A DNA stretch of 64,000 bases from Sulfurimonas hydrogeniphila (GCF_009068765.1 NZ_CP035534.1:434001-498000); one strand, 5' to 3'; numbered from the stretch's first letter, positions 40,585 through 49,689 are shown. Notes: generated by a model not told the origin, from the sequence alone. Made by a program: numbers and translations.

Positions 40585-43074
40585 TTACTTATAAAACCTA
40601 AGTATATGTGTAAATCCACTTGGTGCTTTATCTAGTTTTTCTATATTTCCTGCATTATTGCTTTTTAAATAATTAATTTTATTGTTTTCATTTTTATAGC
40701 TATCTAGCACGCTCCAATCGCATAAATTCTGCAATGCTTCTCGTATGTTTAAGAAATCACCATCATTTACTTGTTCTAACAACTCCTGAGGAGTTCTATT
40801 TGAGGATGAATTGAGATGAGTAATGTAGAGTTCTATATACTTTGCCAGACTCTCTTTTGGCTTATGTACTGCAACTAAAACTTCATCTAAACTGCTATTT
40901 GTAGTATGAAATTTTATAAATTGTTGGAATATTATATCTAAAGCACTTTTAAACTTTTCTACATCAGTATAAAAATCAACACCTTTAACAGATGCGTCAA
41001 TATCACAAGCTATATCATTATCATTTAATTTAATTTCAAAATCATCAAAAATTTTCTCTAGCATATTACTATCATTTCGTACTTCTATTTCCTCTTTAAA
41101 TAACGATACAAGCTCGCCAAAAGTTGTGATAGTTTGATTAGTAACTTTTATAGGTTCTTTTAATACAAACTCAAAAGGCTTCTTCCCATTGTTAATATGC
41201 TCTTTTAGTTCATCCACAGATGACCAACCAAGTCGTAACTTCTCATCTTTTGACCAAATAGTCGCTTCATCGGTATTTTTAAATATAAAGCTTTCTATTT
41301 TTTGATACAAATTTGGTGAAAGTTCTTTGAGTTCATCTTTTATAGTATTCCATTGGTTTTGAACTTTTGAAATAAAGTCATCAAAACGTAAAACATCTTT
41401 ATTCTCACAACTCCCTTCCCACGAATGAGTTGTACATTTTATAGGAGTGTCGAGAGTGAAAAATGTAAGTAATTTCATCAATGCTTGTGGATTGTTATTT
41501 GGTTGCAAAAAAGTTGAAGATTTTTCAATAAGTTCTATTAACTCTGTTTGTTGAAGATATTTAACTCTATCATATAAACTGTCGCCATTATTTAATTGAA
41601 TATTAACATCAGCACCGTTTTCTATGAGAAGTTTTACAACATCAATCAAATTTTTTTCATAGGCTATAGAAAGTGCTGTTTGATTTTTATTATTTTTAAT
41701 ATTTATATCACCGCCAAGATCTATAAATCGTTGAGTTAGTATGATAGGGTCTACATTTTTAAATTTTTCTTGCAATTGTTGAGAGAGATTAGATGATTTC
41801 ATATTCATAATATTAGATATGTTAGATAATTTCATAGATAACTGTTGCTGTTTTAGTAGCACATCAGATAAAATACTATTCTTATCAGGTAAGTTTTTTA
41901 ATGTCTTTTTAAAAGCTTCTAAGTTGCTTTCTATCTTTTTATTTGCATTATATACTGCTTGATAGAGATCTGGCATACTATTGAACATTTCCAGTAAAGC
42001 ATTTTGCATATTTTTTTCAAAATTTGCTATATCAAGATCTAAAAAAATCATTAATAGGCTATCATTGTCTTCATCTACATCTTGTATGTTTATATCTCTT
42101 CGTTTCAATAACTTTAAAGATCTTTCGTCACCAGATAAAAATAAAGCTCCGAGAAAATCAATCTCTGAAAGTTTTTTAGCGCCTTGTTCTATTAAATACT
42201 TTGACATTTCATGAGTGCCAAACATTATGGAAACCATAAGTGGAGAAGCTGCGTTTTCCGTATTAACTTTAGCACCATATTTTATAAGCAATTTTGCTGT
42301 ATCATTTTTATCAAATAGTATGCTAAAAACCAATAAATTATGCCCTTTAATTTCTTGATTAACATCAGCTCCATGCTCTATAAGTAATTTAGCAATATCA
42401 GTTTCGCCGAACATTATTGTATATGCCAATAGACTCAATCCTTCAATTTCTTGATTAACATCAGCTCCATGTTCTATAAGTAATTTAGCAATATCGGGTT
42501 GATTAAAATTAATGGCAGTTGCTAATAAATTTTTGTCTATACTAACATCAGCACCATTTTCCAGTAATATTTTTACTATATCACCCCTATCATATACTCT
42601 GGCGAATGTTAATAAACTCAAATCTTTAATTTTTTCATTTGGATTTAAACCATTATTTAGCAAAAACTCTATTGTGTCTGAGTTATCTTCAAGTAAAATA
42701 GATTTTATAAATTCTTTTTTACCAATATATTTAATTGTTATTTTTGATAACTGTTTATCTTTGGCTACATTAACAAATCTAAATAGTGAAATTGGTATCT
42801 CTTTTATAATAAAATAGGTATTAATATCGTTAGCTAACAATATCTCAATAATTTCATATCGCTTTTGTATAATAGCTAATAGTAATAGATCTTTTTCATT
42901 TCGTAAATCTATACCTTGTTCAACCAATAGTTTTGTATTTTCAATATCATTTAAAAGAACAGTTGCATCTAAAGTACGTGCAAGCTCCTTTTTTGATAGC
43001 TGTTGATTATTTTTAATTGCTGTAACATTTTTAGATATTATTTCTTTTATTAATTGATTATTCTTATCTTGCAT
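40585..43074 (-). CDS. large ankyrin-repeat protein
   Basis: 829 residues. Between about residues 20 and 330, and again near 440-490, it has ankyrin repeats (LLIEHGADVNQEIEGLSLLA is seen twice almost unchanged; LLIENGADVNIQ). The C-terminal 330 residues are charged, helical and of unknown family, containing WEGSCENKDVLRFDDFIS and LRLGWSSVDELKEHIN. There is no signal peptide. It is first of three genes behind copy 14 of the shared promoter. The ankyrin platform may recognise a ligand and pass it to the receiver/HEPN partners. Confidence 0.75.
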   Translation of the reverse strand: MQDKNNQLIKEIISKNVTAIKNNQQLSKKELARTLDATVLLNDIENTKLLVEQGIDLRNEKDLLLLAIIQKRYEIIEILLANDINTYFIIKEIPISLFRFVNVAKDKQLSKITIKYIGKKEFIKSILLEDNSDTIEFLLNNGLNPNEKIKDLSLLTFARVYDRGDIVKILLENGADVSIDKNLLATAINFNQPDIAKLLIEHGADVNQEIEGLSLLAYTIMFGETDIAKLLIEHGADVNQEIKGHNLLVFSILFDKNDTAKLLIKYGAKVNTENAASPLMVSIMFGTHEMSKYLIEQGAKKLSEIDFLGALFLSGDERSLKLLKRRDINIQDVDEDNDSLLMIFLDLDIANFEKNMQNALLEMFNSMPDLYQAVYNANKKIESNLEAFKKTLKNLPDKNSILSDVLLKQQQLSMKLSNISNIMNMKSSNLSQQLQEKFKNVDPIILTQRFIDLGGDINIKNNKNQTALSIAYEKNLIDVVKLLIENGADVNIQLNNGDSLYDRVKYLQQTELIELIEKSSTFLQPNNNPQALMKLLTFFTLDTPIKCTTHSWEGSCENKDVLRFDDFISKVQNQWNTIKDELKELSPNLYQKIESFIFKNTDEATIWSKDEKLRLGWSSVDELKEHINNGKKPFEFVLKEPIKVTNQTITTFGELVSLFKEEIEVRNDSNMLEKIFDDFEIKLNDNDIACDIDASVKGVDFYTDVEKFKSALDIIFQQFIKFHTTNSSLDEVLVAVHKPKESLAKYIELYITHLNSSSNRTPQELLEQVNDGDFLNIREALQNLCDWSVLDSYKNENNKINYLKSNNAGNIEKLDKAPSGFTHILRFYK

Positions 43075-43103
43075 TTCTACTAACCTCTGTTATATTTTAT
43101 CTA

Positions 43104-43134
43104 ATTATACTTATAAATATACCCATATCTTGTC
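43104..43134 (-). promoter_or_regulatory. shared island promoter, copy 14 (ankyrin operon)
   Basis: Minus strand: GACAAGATATGGGT (43121-43134), 11 bp, TATAAT (43104-43109). The second half-site is degenerate but spacing is exact. Confidence 0.6.
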
Positions 43135-43146
43135 ACTATTTTCTTT

Positions 43147-43827
43147 TTATTCAAAATTAAAAGTAGCTTGTTTACCATTATTCCGGTAAACAATTCTATT
43201 AAATTCTGCGGGAGACTTTATTGCATCATTTAATAAGTTCATTTTAATTAGAGAAACTAAAATTGCACATGTCCTTGCCTGACAATTGATTGACTTTTTT
43301 GGATTAAATTCTATATCGCTAAAAGCATCATATTGTGCAAGATTTTCTTTTATATACTCCATATGAGGGAGCAACGCTTTAATGTATATCCAATCATAAA
43401 AAGCGCTTTTTGGTTCAAGTTCCCAAGTGACTCCTTCAAACTTAAAACATTGCAGGTTTCCAGAAGTTTTTATTCTCTCATCTCGTTTTGCATTAAGAGA
43501 ATCTTTTGTATATATGTCATGATAAGGACCACCATTTTCAAATACTTTACTCCCCTGAAAAGCTGACTCAATGCTAATAGTTCCATAGTCATCAGTTTCT
43601 AGCATCAAATTAAACGCACTCAGTCTATGCCCAAGTTTTTCACTTGATTTTGTAGATACTTCAAGTATATTTTCATAACCTTCTTTTGCAGCACTTTCAT
43701 GCAAAGAAGTAATACATTTAGATTTTTGAGAGATCGCAAAACCATTATAATATTTAAAATCTATCTCTATCTCTTTAAACAACTCATTTTTATCATTTGT
43801 TGGTACAAATATTGGTCTTTTAGCCAC
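43147..43827 (-). CDS. NADAR-type antitoxin of DarT1
   Basis: 226 residues. The core VSTKSSEKLGHRLSAFNLML followed by ISIESAFQGSKVFENGGPYH matches the DarT-associated NADAR (DUF6977-like) proteins, in which E-x-x-F-Q-x-x-K helps bind ADP-ribose. LEPKSAFYDWIYIKAL and CQARTCAILVSLIKMNLL follow. NADAR proteins have been shown to remove ADP-ribose from guanine in DNA and act as antitoxins. The gene overlaps its toxin gene by 8 bp, which supports the pairing. Confidence 0.85.
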   Translation of the reverse strand: MAKRPIFVPTNDKNELFKEIEIDFKYYNGFAISQKSKCITSLHESAAKEGYENILEVSTKSSEKLGHRLSAFNLMLETDDYGTISIESAFQGSKVFENGGPYHDIYTKDSLNAKRDERIKTSGNLQCFKFEGVTWELEPKSAFYDWIYIKALLPHMEYIKENLAQYDAFSDIEFNPKKSINCQARTCAILVSLIKMNLLNDAIKSPAEFNRIVYRNNGKQATFNFE

Positions 43828-44347
43828 GATAAACTCCTACTATATCTTTTATGTCAATTTTATCTTGAATCATAATCTCTCCATATTTCGCATTTTTTCT
43901 TCTTTGTTGGATTTGAGGATCTCTCCAGTCAGTTCTACTCCATAAAACATCTAAATCAATATATTTGGAAAGATCATTAATATCGCCATAAATCTTTGCT
44001 CCAGTTTTATTTGCAATTCTATCTGAAAAGATACTTCTGTTTCTAAACAATACACTGGCATCAATTTTCAACCAAACAGGATTTGGAATATCTCCGTTTT
44101 GAGTTTTTACATGCTGCATAGGGTGTTCTTTAATAAAACTAAGATGTACAAATTGATCTAAGCCTTTGGATATATCTAAATTATGACTCAATTCATTCGC
44201 ACCATAACAAGCAACATCTATCCTATTATGTATAATATTACGAAGTGATAAAACACCATGCTTTTTAATCGATTCCAAATTACTTAAATCTGTAAAGTGC
44301 CAAATTGATTTAATGCCATAATTTTGTAGAGTTGCTTGAATGTTCAT
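43820..44347 (-). CDS. DarT1-type DNA ADP-ribosyltransferase toxin
   Basis: 175 residues. IKSIWHFTDLSNLESIKKHG is the NAD-binding His motif and FVHLSFIKEHPMQHVKTQNG the core. RRKNAKYGEIMIQDKIDI carries the catalytic Glu. It is shorter than the thymidine-specific DarT at 22102 and its partner is a NADAR protein rather than a macrodomain, so it belongs to the DarT1 group expected to modify guanine. The gene follows copy 15 of the shared promoter. Confidence 0.87.
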   Translation of the reverse strand: MNIQATLQNYGIKSIWHFTDLSNLESIKKHGVLSLRNIIHNRIDVACYGANELSHNLDISKGLDQFVHLSFIKEHPMQHVKTQNGDIPNPVWLKIDASVLFRNRSIFSDRIANKTGAKIYGDINDLSKYIDLDVLWSRTDWRDPQIQQRRKNAKYGEIMIQDKIDIKDIVGVYRG

Positions 44348-44379
44348 CTTTTCTTCCTCTTTTTGTTAGATATAGAGGA

Positions 44380-44410
44380 ATTATAGATTATACTATAGTC
44401 ATATTTTGTC
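44380..44410 (-). promoter_or_regulatory. shared island promoter, copy 15 (DarT1-NADAR)
   Basis: Minus strand: GACAAAATATGACT (44397-44410), 11 bp, TATAAT (44380-44385). Confidence 0.75.
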
Positions 44411-44452
44411 CAAAAATAAATATTTGATTAATTAAACTTTTTTTTCTAATAC

Positions 44453-44527
44453 TTATTTTGTAGTAATTATTTCCATTTCTGATAAAGGCTTTTTAGGTGT
44501 ATATGGTGTGTAGTTTGGAAGGGCATC
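44453..44527 (-). pseudogene. C-terminal relic of a receiver-HEPN protein
   Basis: The frame LPNYTPYTPKKPLSEMEIIT-TK ends in TAA at 44453-44455. It parallels the end of the receiver-HEPN protein at 38236 (PPHYIPYAPKKVKPLHQRET, then IITKSG). Only the tail remains, without a start. It fills most of the gap upstream of the transpeptidase gene. Confidence 0.5.
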
Positions 44528-44556
44528 AGATATGATTCAGATACCCATTTTTTTCA

Positions 44557-45615
44557 TTAAATCAATATCTCTTGCACTAAAATATTCAAAACATCCTTAA
44601 ATGCAACAGCAGCAGTCTCAGATGCATACTGACTTGTTTGAGGTTCTTGAACAAGTACAGCTATTGTATAACTTTTTTTATTTCCATTAACAAATCCGAC
44701 AAAGGAGCAATTGTACTCTTTGATGTATCGCCCATTTTTCGCAACATGAGCAGTACCAGTCTTTCCGCCTATCTCTAGGCCTTGCGCCTTTGCATTTTTA
44801 CCTGTACCTTTTTCTACTGTCTCTATCAAAATCTTCTTTACTGCATTGGCAGTTTTGGTATCTATCACTTTTTGAGGTTTTTGTGCTGCGCTACTGGCAA
44901 CTATTCTAGGTTTTATGAGTATGCCATCATTGTTAAAAACATTGTAGGCTTGCAGGAGTTGCAGAAGATTAACTTTTACTCCATATCCATAACTGGTAGT
45001 CGCTTTATAGATTTCATATTTCAAACGCTTACTATCAGGAATAAAACCACCGTTTTCAACACTCAATCCATCTACGGAATGTTGTGTAAAACCAAACTTT
45101 ACAAGCCCGTCGTGATAATCTTGTGCGGGCAACTTCTGTGCTATCTGTACTATACCTATATTTGAAGAGTATATCACTACATTTGCAGCACTCAGCCAAT
45201 CAAATGGATGATGGTCAGTTATAGTTCTTCCTTTGACCTGATAACGCCCCTGATGTCCATTAATAAGATCATCTGGAGTAATAAGTTTTTTCTCTAATGC
45301 CAAAGAAAATACAACCGGTGCCAGAACAAACCCAGGTTCATATGTGAGATTTGCTATGCGATTTTTTGGAAAATCTTTCACTACATCACTGTTAGAATCA
45401 GCCAGACTAAGAATCTTTCCTGTTTTTGAATCCATAACAGCTACTGCAACAGCCTTTGCCTGAAATCTCTTTTTCATAGATTGTGTGAGAGATTGTAGTT
45501 GTTTTTGCAGTGAGGCATCAAGTGTGAGTGGTATCACTTTTGTAACAGTTACATTCTCTCTTGCGCTAATAATAGAAGCCAAGAGTAAAAGTAGAACGAA
45601 TATATTTTTTTGCAT
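44557..45615 (-). CDS. penicillin-binding-protein homologue lacking the catalytic serine
   Basis: 352 residues. Signal peptide MQKNIFVLLLLLASIISARE. The fold is an FtsI/PBP2-type transpeptidase: TLDASLQKQLQ, AVAVMDSKTGKILSLADSNS, then YEPGFVLAPVVFSLALEK where active enzymes have EPGSxxKP. The catalytic Ser and Lys of the SxxK motif are therefore Phe and Ala. The other motifs remain: SSN (VVIYSSNIGIVQIA) and KTG (GGKTGTAHVA). The N-terminal dimerisation domain and PASTA repeats are absent. It is probably a non-catalytic regulator or decoy in peptidoglycan synthesis; beta-lactam acylation would not be expected. Confidence 0.85.
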   Translation of the reverse strand: MQKNIFVLLLLLASIISARENVTVTKVIPLTLDASLQKQLQSLTQSMKKRFQAKAVAVAVMDSKTGKILSLADSNSDVVKDFPKNRIANLTYEPGFVLAPVVFSLALEKKLITPDDLINGHQGRYQVKGRTITDHHPFDWLSAANVVIYSSNIGIVQIAQKLPAQDYHDGLVKFGFTQHSVDGLSVENGGFIPDSKRLKYEIYKATTSYGYGVKVNLLQLLQAYNVFNNDGILIKPRIVASSAAQKPQKVIDTKTANAVKKILIETVEKGTGKNAKAQGLEIGGKTGTAHVAKNGRYIKEYNCSFVGFVNGNKKSYTIAVLVQEPQTSQYASETAAVAFKDVLNILVQEILI

Positions 45616-45842
45616 AGTGAAAATCCTTTTTTAAATTTTGTTCGTATTTATAGCCTAAAATGGATTTTCATCATCCATATCCATATCTTAGAACCTTTGA
45701 GAATATCTTATCTCTATATCTCTTGTGCGATTTCCCACCAATATGATTTTGTTGTACATTTTGATTTTCCTATTTGTTTACGATGATATAGTATTCTTTA
45801 CTATGGAGAGATATTGTCAATGAATAAAACTATTGTGAAATA

Positions 45843-46808
45843 TTATAACAAATATGCTCTTACATCAGTTTCAATCTTCTCTCTTAAAGAATCAGGTGAA
45901 ACAACTTTCATATGTGGAATCCACTTTTTTACAAGATCTTCTATCTCCATCTCCTGTGTTACCGTAAATGAGAACAATATACTTCCATCATTCTTTTGCT
46001 CTATAATCTTTTGAGAAGGTAAAAATTGTTTCATCTTGAAATATTTTGCTTTCTTTGGGCTTACTTCTACCACTACCTCTATAAGGTGTCTTCTAAAAGA
46101 TGGCGTATATTTGGGGTAGGGGGTTTGTATGGTTTTTATAAAGTCAACTATATCTGGATTATGATGAAATGTTTTTTTATGAAGCACAATATCTGTAATA
46201 TTTGTAACTCTAAAAATACTAAAAGGGTAAGCTTCATTTGCATTCTCACCCACAAGATAAAAGTTTTCATTGATAAAGAGAATTTTATAAGGTTTGAGCT
46301 CATAACTGCTCTCTCCTTTTGCTTCTTGTTGTGTGATGGTAATATATTGCTTGTATGTGATTGCTCTCTCCATCTCACGCAGAAGCTTGACATCCTGTTT
46401 CTTTGTTTCAAAAGGTTTTGTGACAAATTCATAACACTCTTTTGATTTTTGGATTTTTGTATTGATAATTTTCTTATCATTCTCATCTATATTTAAACTC
46501 TCTAAAATATTGTTTCTTTGTGCAATATTAAACGTCTGTACCATTAAAGCTAAGGTGTCTTGGTCTAAAAAGTTGTTAAAGATCTCTTTTGTTATCGCTT
46601 TATAACATCCCTTTTCACCCTTGCCACCGCGAATAAGATCAAAACTCTCAGGAAAATACTCTTTGATTACATCAAGATCTCTACGGATTGTTTTTTCACT
46701 TTTTCCAAACCACATTGCATCGTTTTGTAAAACATCAATACAAACTTTTTCTCCACTGTTAAATCTTTTTAAAAGTTCTAAAACTCTCGCTGTTTGATTG
46801 GTTGTCAT
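45843..46808 (-). CDS. WYL-domain transcriptional regulator 2
   Basis: 321 residues. The N-terminal winged helix contains GKSEKTIRRDLDVIKEYFPE. The WYL domain reads ELKPYKILFINENFYLVGEN (the W-Y-L positions are degenerate), YPFSIFRVTNITDIVLHKKT follows, and the C-terminal extension is ILFSFTVTQEMEIEDLVKKW. It is related to the WYL protein at 22788, but the two differ throughout. Its own promoter carries copy 16 of the 14-bp element about 45 bp upstream of the start, the arrangement expected of a self-regulated regulator. It is the most likely factor acting at all sixteen sites; this is inference. Confidence 0.88.
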   Translation of the reverse strand: MTTNQTARVLELLKRFNSGEKVCIDVLQNDAMWFGKSEKTIRRDLDVIKEYFPESFDLIRGGKGEKGCYKAITKEIFNNFLDQDTLALMVQTFNIAQRNNILESLNIDENDKKIINTKIQKSKECYEFVTKPFETKKQDVKLLREMERAITYKQYITITQQEAKGESSYELKPYKILFINENFYLVGENANEAYPFSIFRVTNITDIVLHKKTFHHNPDIVDFIKTIQTPYPKYTPSFRRHLIEVVVEVSPKKAKYFKMKQFLPSQKIIEQKNDGSILFSFTVTQEMEIEDLVKKWIPHMKVVSPDSLREKIETDVRAYLL

Positions 46809-46834
46809 AACACACCTTCAAATTGTTTTAGAAA

Positions 46835-46865
46835 ATTATAACCTTATTTTTGGTCATATTTTGTC
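46835..46865 (-). promoter_or_regulatory. shared island promoter, copy 16 (WYL regulator 2)
   Basis: Minus strand: GACAAAATATGACC (46852-46865), 11 bp, TATAAT (46835-46840). Identical 14-mer to copies 11 and 12. Confidence 0.75.
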
Positions 46866-46986
46866 TAATGGTAATATTAATAGATTTGCTAAGTGATAAA
46901 ATTTTTGCTAATACTGTAATATAAGTAAAATTAAATCCAGAAAAAGATATACTTTTTTCTGGAAAATATAAGAAGGAATTACTTCA

Positions 46987-47604
46987 ATGAAGCTCTATGA
47001 TAAGGTATTTTATTTCATTGCTGGTCATGGTAGGGGGTGGGCATTCTCTCCAAGTGATTTACTTGAAAAATTTACCAGACAAGAGATTGACAGCACTTTA
47101 TCAGATCTAACTAAAAATAAGAAGATTAGAAGAGTAGCAAGGGGAATCTATGATTATCCTCAATATAGTGATTTTTTAGAAAAAGAGCTTAGCCCAGATA
47201 TAGAGCAGGTAGCCCGTGCATATGCAAGAAAGTTTAACTGGCAAATAGAAGTTAGTGGTGAAAGTGCATTAAATATTTTGGGACTATCTACACAAGTAGA
47301 GGGTATATATATTTATCTTAGCAATGGTCCAAACAAAACCTACATATTAAATAATGGTACAACTATCAAATTTAAAAAATCAGCATTAAAAAATATAGGT
47401 TTTAAATATAGAGAGAGTTCACTACTTGTTCAAGCACTTAAAAGTCTTGGCAAAGAACATATTAACGATGAAGTTATTTTGAAAATAAGAAAAAGAATTG
47501 ATGAAAAACTTTATAGTAAGATTTTAAAAGATACAAAAAACTCTACGGGTTGGATATATGAAGTTATAAAAAAAGCTTTAAAAAAAGAGCAAGAGCATGA
47601 ATAG
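46987..47604 (+). CDS. AbiEi-like antitoxin (DUF6088)
   Basis: 205 residues. The N-terminal winged helix (RGWAFSPSDLLEKFTRQEID, then LSDLTKNKKIRRVARGIYDY) is typical of AbiEi/DUF6088 antitoxins that bind their own promoter. EVSGESALNILGLSTQVEGI and IYLSNGPNKTYILNNGTTIK form the C-terminal domain. The gene has AAGGAATTAC before the ATG. The toxin gene follows with an 8-bp overlap. Confidence 0.88.
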   Translation: MKLYDKVFYFIAGHGRGWAFSPSDLLEKFTRQEIDSTLSDLTKNKKIRRVARGIYDYPQYSDFLEKELSPDIEQVARAYARKFNWQIEVSGESALNILGLSTQVEGIYIYLSNGPNKTYILNNGTTIKFKKSALKNIGFKYRESSLLVQALKSLGKEHINDEVILKIRKRIDEKLYSKILKDTKNSTGWIYEVIKKALKKEQEHE

Positions 47605-48577
47605 TATCGCAAAATTATCTCAAAAAGAGAGACAGGAACTATTTTCAGAAACTGCAAAAATGATGCAGACAACAAGTGCAATCATTGAGAAAGATTTTTG
47701 GGTTGTTTGGATTCTTGATAAAATATTTTCAGATGAAAAGTTAAGTAAAATATTAATGTTTAAAGGTGGTACAAGTCTATCTAAAGTGTTTAATCTTATT
47801 GGTAGGTTTTCTGAAGATATAGATTTGATTCTTGATTGGAATATTGTTACCAATGAAGATCCTAATGAACAAAGAAGCAAAACGAAGCAGGGTAAATATA
47901 ATAAAGAGGTCAATGAAAAAGCAAAAATATACATCAGAGATGAACTTTTACCTATTATTGCTGAACTTGTTTCCCCATTATGTAGCTGTAGAATAGATGA
48001 AGATGATGCATTTAATATTAATGTGTCATATCCTACAACTTTTGACGATAAATACTTAAGACCTGAAATATTACTGGAAATAGGTCCTCTAGCTGCATGG
48101 TTGCCATATAATAGTTTTGAAATAACATCTTATGCAGCAAAGTACTTTTCAGAGCATTTTAAAAAGACTAAAACTCATGTAAATGCTATTGTGGCTGCTA
48201 GAACTTTTTGGGAAAAGGCAACGATATTGCACCAAGAAGCAAATCGAAGTGAGGAAAAACCGTTACCTACAAGATACTCAAGACATTATTATGATTTAGC
48301 AATAATGACAAAATCAGATGTTAAAATTGAAGCTTTAGCAGATATGGAACTTTTAGAAAAAGTAATTGATTTCAAAAATAAATTTTATCCTGCTTCTTGG
48401 GCAAAATTTGATGAAGCTAGACCTAATACCCTAAAACTAGTACCACCAGAATATCGTTTAGGGGCATTAGAAAAAGATTATAAATCAATGGAGCATATGA
48501 TTTTCGATAAGAAACTTACATTTGAAGAAATTGTGAAAATTCTAAAACAGCTTGAAATTGAAATAAATAATATTTAA
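47597..48577 (+). CDS. AbiEii-like nucleotidyltransferase toxin
   Basis: 326 residues. ILMFKGGTSLSKVFNLIGRF, then SEDIDLILDW, is the GGTS...D-x-D nucleotidyltransferase motif of AbiEii/AbiGii toxins, which in known members add nucleotides to tRNA 3' ends. The C-terminal part has EEKPLPTRYSRHYYDLAIM, the conserved H-x-x-D region. With the preceding gene it forms a type IV AbiE toxin-antitoxin pair. It ends convergently with the integrase gene (4-bp overlap). Confidence 0.9.
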   Translation: MNSIAKLSQKERQELFSETAKMMQTTSAIIEKDFWVVWILDKIFSDEKLSKILMFKGGTSLSKVFNLIGRFSEDIDLILDWNIVTNEDPNEQRSKTKQGKYNKEVNEKAKIYIRDELLPIIAELVSPLCSCRIDEDDAFNINVSYPTTFDDKYLRPEILLEIGPLAAWLPYNSFEITSYAAKYFSEHFKKTKTHVNAIVAARTFWEKATILHQEANRSEEKPLPTRYSRHYYDLAIMTKSDVKIEALADMELLEKVIDFKNKFYPASWAKFDEARPNTLKLVPPEYRLGALEKDYKSMEHMIFDKKLTFEEIVKILKQLEIEINNI

Positions 48578-49689
48578 AATAATTTTTCTATTTCTATATT
48601 AGCAGTTTTAGATGCTTCTTTATGATTGACCGTCAAATAGAATTGGTTCACTGTATCTAAATTTGTATGTCCTAAAGATGCTGATAAAATGGTATTTGCA
48701 ATCCCGTGTTCTCCCATAGCACTTACTAGAATATGCCTAAAATAGTGCATAGTTAATTTTTCTATTCCTGTTGCCTGTTTTATTCTTTCAAGTTGTCTTT
48801 TTGGAGAATAAAGTTCTTTTTGAGTCTTTGGCGACTTGAAAATTAATCCTTGCCATTCATCAGGAACTTGTAATAAAGCATCTTTGATGACACCAGGCAA
48901 GTCATAATTCTGATCTATCCCTAGCTTATTATATTGGGCTAAAATAGTATATGAATTATGCTCAAAATCTATTTCTTCCCAGTGGAGAGTTCTTATCTCA
49001 TTCCATCTTCGTCCATATAAAGCAAACAAAAAGAGAGCTCTATAAAATGGATCATCATGAAAAATATTAGATATTTCCTTATATAATATTGTGAATTTTT
49101 GAGTTGCATTCTGAACTATTTTTTTATTTCGATACTGTTTAGGTGATTTTATAATTGGAACTTCTGATATTACTTTATTTTCATAAGCATATGTGAGTAT
49201 TGGTTTTAATATTTGAATTAAAACTTTTTTGATGCTTCTTGGACTGCATCCATTAAGTGTCTGTTTGGAATGACCTTGCTTTTCCATTGATTTGCGTAAT
49301 GCATCTATATCAACTTGGCGGATAAGTTTTATTTTTTTATTTCCTATACCATTTTTACAATAAAGATTATAAGTGTCTTGTCGATTTTTTGTCCAAGCCG
49401 AATCTTCACATGCTAGCTTGAAATAAATTTCAGCGACTGTGTTTAGTGTGCTGTTTTCATTAAAATTAATACCTTCATTTACTTCTTTATTCTTTTCAAG
49501 CATAAGTTGAGCTTTTGCATTGGAAATTCTAGTTCTTTTATCCCACTGCTTTTTAGAATAATCTAAAACTTTTTGTTTTGATTTTCCGTTGAACTTAAAA
49601 TTGAGATAAAATTTAGTATAATCATTATTCGATTTTATACCAGTTTCCACTTTTTTTGTAAATTGTGCTCTATCAACAGCCATTGTCAA
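48574..49689 (-). CDS. tyrosine recombinase of the large island
   Basis: 371 residues. The N-terminal DNA-binding arm and core-binding domains are followed by the catalytic set: LFALYGRRWNEIRTLHWEEI (first Arg), LTMHYFRHILVSAMGEHGIA (H-x-x-R) and ASLGHTNLDTVNQFYLTV (His, then Tyr). The enzyme integrates and excises DNA at a tRNA 3' end, consistent with the tRNA fragment 160 bp from its start. Two tandem 10-bp repeats lie just upstream. A decayed relative is at 51309-51413. Confidence 0.92.
   Translation of the reverse strand: MTMAVDRAQFTKKVETGIKSNNDYTKFYLNFKFNGKSKQKVLDYSKKQWDKRTRISNAKAQLMLEKNKEVNEGINFNENSTLNTVAEIYFKLACEDSAWTKNRQDTYNLYCKNGIGNKKIKLIRQVDIDALRKSMEKQGHSKQTLNGCSPRSIKKVLIQILKPILTYAYENKVISEVPIIKSPKQYRNKKIVQNATQKFTILYKEISNIFHDDPFYRALFLFALYGRRWNEIRTLHWEEIDFEHNSYTILAQYNKLGIDQNYDLPGVIKDALLQVPDEWQGLIFKSPKTQKELYSPKRQLERIKQATGIEKLTMHYFRHILVSAMGEHGIANTILSASLGHTNLDTVNQFYLTVNHKEASKTANIEIEKLF

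Noticed and set aside
45616-45842. A gene or RNA between the transpeptidase and the WYL regulator
   Set aside because: 227 AT-rich bases. The only frame has no ribosome site and runs into the WYL gene in antisense; no hairpin or shared promoter is seen.
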